From DATMXP01 sp964460935 (GTDB lineage Bacteria; Acidobacteriota; Terriglobia; Terriglobales; Acidobacteriaceae): a stretch of 6,650 bases of DNA. Made by a program: the position numbers and the translations under genes. Positions within the stretch are counted from its first letter, which is position 1. Every line of letters starts with the position of its first letter. The notes beneath the pieces are model-generated. The model was not told where the DNA came from. It saw only the letters and a list, made by a program, of their open reading frames with translations, and ran no database searches. The stretch is from contig CAYWSM010000313.1 in assembly GCA_964460935.1 (NCBI GenBank), positions 1-6,650 of the forward strand, written 5' to 3'. Below are positions 4,921 to 6,650 of the stretch, in pieces.

Positions 4921-5860
4921 GAAGTTGGTTTTCTGTGGCACTCCTCAGTTCGCGGTTCCTTCGCTCGGCGCATTGCTGGATGCGGGATTTGAGATCCCGC
5001 TGGTGGTCAGCCAACCGGATCGGCCGAGCGGCCGCGGCATGCAGGTCGCGCCGACGCCGGTGAAGCAACGGGCGCTCGATCGCGGCATCGAAGTTATCCA
5101 GCCGGAAAAAATCAAGAACAACCTGGAATTCCGTTCTCGCCTGGAGCAGATTGCGCCGGACGTGATCGTCGTCGTGGCGTACGGGCGCATTATTCCGCAA
5201 TGGATGCTCGATTTGCCACCGCTAGGGAACATCAATGGACACGCATCACTACTGCCGAAGTATCGCGGTGCGGCGCCGATTCAGTGGGCGATCGCGAACG
5301 GGGAGACTGTCACCGGCGTAACGACGATGCGACTCGATGCCGGGCTCGACACGGGCGACATGCTCATGAAGCGGGAAACGGCGATCCAGCCGACAGATAC
5401 CGCTGTCACGCTGTCGCCACGACTGGCAGCCTTAACGGCAGAGTTACTGGTGGAGACTTTACCCGCATTGAAGGATGGGCGCATCGCTCCGAGGAAACAG
5501 AATGAAGCCGAGGCGACATTAGCGCCGATCCTGAAAAAAGAAGATGGACTGATTGATTTCCGGCGGACAGCGGCGGAGATCTGGAACCGGCTGCGCGGAT
5601 TCCAGCCATGGCCGGGGGCTTACACCAGTTTTCGCGGGAAGAACCTGAGCGTTATTGGCGCGATGCCAACATCCCCACTCAACCAAAAGAAGGTTGAATG
5701 GGGCACCCTGGAGATCGATAACGGACGGTTGCTCGCCGGTTGTGGCGAGGGAACGGTATTGGAATTGGTGGAGGTTCAGCCGGAAGGGAAAAAGAAGATG
5801 GCCGTGCGCGATTTCCTGAATGGATACCGGCCGCAAAGCGGCGAGCGGTTGGGACAGTAA
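4919..5860 (+). CDS. fmt: Methionyl-tRNA formyltransferase
   Basis: Transfers a formyl group from 10-formyltetrahydrofolate to Met-tRNA(fMet) for initiation; Def later removes it. The protein has 313 residues, the usual length. The N-terminal formyltransferase fold runs to about 200, opening MKLVFCGTPQFAVPSL, with a basic SQPDRPSGRGM loop (31-41), NGHASLLPKYRGAAPIQWAI holding catalytic Asn106 and His108, and LDAGLDTGDM with Asp144 (E. coli Asn108, His110, Asp146). The C-terminal tRNA-binding domain contains RLRGFQPWPGAYTSFRGK and ends QPEGKKKMAVRDFLNGY. Residues 252-262 (SPLNQKKVEWG) are encoded by a palindromic element in a normally variable loop of this domain. The ATG lies at the edge of an inverted heptad array, and only a weak AGG is found upstream, an unusual start context. 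The stop overlaps the rsmB start in TAATG. Confidence 0.96.
   Translation: MKLVFCGTPQFAVPSLGALLDAGFEIPLVVSQPDRPSGRGMQVAPTPVKQRALDRGIEVIQPEKIKNNLEFRSRLEQIAPDVIVVVAYGRIIPQWMLDLPPLGNINGHASLLPKYRGAAPIQWAIANGETVTGVTTMRLDAGLDTGDMLMKRETAIQPTDTAVTLSPRLAALTAELLVETLPALKDGRIAPRKQNEAEATLAPILKKEDGLIDFRRTAAEIWNRLRGFQPWPGAYTSFRGKNLSVIGAMPTSPLNQKKVEWGTLEIDNGRLLAGCGEGTVLELVEVQPEGKKKMAVRDFLNGYRPQSGERLGQ
5673..5703 (+). repeat. Palindromic element copy 1, inside fmt
   Basis: The left arm CCCCACTCAACC (5673-5684), 7-base loop AAAAGAA (5685-5691) and right arm GGTTGAATGGGG (5692-5703) form a 12-bp stem with one C-A mismatch. CACC follows (5704-5707), as after copy 2. It is in frame and adds SPLNQKKVEWG to Fmt in a variable loop of the C-terminal domain. 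It differs from copy 2 by loss of one whole base pair (the G-C pair next to the closing CC/GG), a paired change that keeps the stem intact. Confidence 0.8.
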
Positions 5861-6650
5861 TGGCGCTCTCGCCGGCACGCGACGCCGCGCTCGACATCCT
5901 GCTTCGGGTCGAACAGGGCGGGTTCGCGTCGGAACTGCTGCACTCGGAACGTCTCGACAAACTCTCTCCACAAGATAAGGGATTGGCGACAGAACTCGTC
6001 ATGGGCGTGCTGCGATGGCGGTCACGGCTGGACGAGGCGATCGCAAGCGTGTCGTCGCAGAGGCTGGCGAAGCTCGATGCCGAGGTGTTGGAGTCGTTGC
6101 GACTGGCGGCCTACCAGATCGGATTTCTCGCGCGGGTGCCAGCGCATGCGGCGGTGAATGATGCGGTTGAACTGGTTAAGCGCAAGAAGAAGAAATCAGC
6201 AGCGCCGTTTGTGAATGCTGTTCTGCGAAAAGTCCTGAAGCAGCAGCAAACAACCCCACTCAAGCCAAAAGAAGGCTTGAATGGGGCACCTAATTCATTG
6301 GAATCCCACGTTAGCCAAAAGATGGCGAACGTGGGGCGCACAAACACACCCAGCCCTTTGGAGCTGTCGAGACGATACGCGCATCCGCTGTGGATGGTGG
6401 AGCGCTGGGCGGTGCGGTATGGGCTGGAAGCGGCGGATCGGATCTGCGCGTACGACCAGCAGGTGCCGCCGACGGTGATTCGGATGATGGATGCAGCGGC
6501 GGAGCAGGAACTGGTCGCGGCTGGAATTGAGCTGAAACCGGGACGGCTGTTGTCGTCGGCGCGGGTTGTCATCGACGGTGACGTAACCAAGACTGCGGCG
6601 TTCGCGGAAGGGCGAGTGCAGGTCCAGGACGAAGGTTCGCAGTTGATCGC
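5860..6650 (+). CDS. rsmB: 16S rRNA (cytosine-967 C5)-methyltransferase RsmB, N-terminal 263 codons, truncated by the window
   Basis: Methylates C967 of 16S rRNA with S-adenosylmethionine. The frame starts at the ATG overlapping the fmt stop (TAATG), so translation is probably coupled, and it stays open to the window edge. Residues 1-126 match the NusB-like RNA-binding domain: ARDAALDILLRVEQGGFASELLH, then ELVMGVLRWRSRLD, RLAAYQIGFLARVPAHAAVNDAVELVK and FVNAVLRKVLK. After a linker, residues 170-263 give RRYAHPLWMVERWAVRYG and VQVQDEGSQLI, which directly precedes the SAM site in this family. The SAM motifs and the two catalytic cysteines lie outside the window. The linker (about 127-168) is enlarged by two palindromic elements and reads as low-complexity, Lys/Pro/Asn-rich sequence between conserved domains. 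The def-fmt-rsmB order is widely conserved and supports the call. Confidence 0.94.
   Translation, partial: MALSPARDAALDILLRVEQGGFASELLHSERLDKLSPQDKGLATELVMGVLRWRSRLDEAIASVSSQRLAKLDAEVLESLRLAAYQIGFLARVPAHAAVNDAVELVKRKKKKSAAPFVNAVLRKVLKQQQTTPLKPKEGLNGAPNSLESHVSQKMANVGRTNTPSPLELSRRYAHPLWMVERWAVRYGLEAADRICAYDQQVPPTVIRMMDAAAEQELVAAGIELKPGRLLSSARVVIDGDVTKTAAFAEGRVQVQDEGSQLI
6254..6286 (+). repeat. Palindromic element copy 2, inside rsmB
   Basis: The left arm CCCCACTCAAGCC (6254-6266), loop AAAAGAA (6267-6273) and right arm GGCTTGAATGGGG (6274-6286) pair at 12 of 13 positions, with the same C-A mismatch as copy 1 (6259 with 6281). CACC follows. It is translated as TPLKPKEGLNG (132-142) in the linker between the NusB-like and catalytic domains of RsmB. 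Its right arm is read in a different frame from that of copy 1, so the repeat is a nucleic-acid feature rather than a shared peptide. Confidence 0.82.
6304..6336 (+). repeat. Palindromic element copy 3, diverged, inside rsmB
   Basis: The left arm TCCCACGTTAGCC (6304-6316), loop AAAAGAT (6317-6323) and right arm GGCGAACGTGGGG (6324-6336) give 11 Watson-Crick pairs, one T-G pair and one A-G mismatch over 13 positions. It lies 17 bases after copy 2, in the same orientation. Three central pairs differ from copy 2 on both arms (T-A to G-C, C-G to T-A, A-T to T-A), and the C-A mismatch of copy 2 is a C-G pair here. It is translated as SHVSQKMANVG (149-159), in another frame than copy 2. Confidence 0.75.

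Overview
The window looks like a chromosomal segment of a GC-rich, Gram-negative-type bacterium. My best guess is an acidobacterium (Terriglobia-like). This is inferred from the style of the secreted M48 protease with its long C-terminal tail, the ArsR/ArsM pair, the short palindromes inside coding sequence, and the aroC-def-fmt-rsmB order. I have no marker-gene proof. Every stretch over 300 bases carries a gene, and I see no tRNA, rRNA, CRISPR array, transposase or phage gene.

Layout: positions 2-229 (+) are the last membrane helix and tail of an acyltransferase-3-type protein. Its stop codon interlocks with that of arsM (226-1020, -), an arsenite S-adenosylmethionine methyltransferase. A compact divergent control region (about 1021-1095) separates arsM from arsR (from 1096, +). 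It holds a promoter for each gene and two inverted repeats suited to an ArsR dimer, so arsenic probably relieves repression of both genes. The arsR frame then runs 334 bases into the antisense 3' end of a secreted M48 zinc metalloprotease gene (1383-2984, -). Both proteins continue past their conserved ends, as if the spacer with both stop codons had been lost.

A divergent intergenic region (2985-3118) leads into a rightward housekeeping run: aroC (chorismate synthase, 3119-4300), def (peptide deformylase, 4310-4825), fmt (Met-tRNA formyltransferase, 4919-5860) and rsmB (16S rRNA C967 methyltransferase, from 5860, cut by the window edge). Def and Fmt remove and add the formyl group of initiator Met, and RsmB modifies the ribosome; def-fmt-rsmB is a widely conserved cluster. 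aroC and def are 9 bases apart and fmt/rsmB overlap at TAATG, so this is probably one operon.

The most unusual signal is a family of three short palindromes inside coding sequence, one in fmt and two side by side in rsmB. They share a 7-base AAAAGA(A/T) loop, CC/GG closing pairs and CCCCA/TGGGG-type outer stems. The stems vary by compensating changes, and the copies are read in different frames, so the conserved entity appears to be the DNA or RNA hairpin rather than a peptide. A second unusual structure is a pair of oppositely oriented 7-base-period ATTGNNN arrays filling the ends of the def-fmt gap and reaching the fmt start codon.
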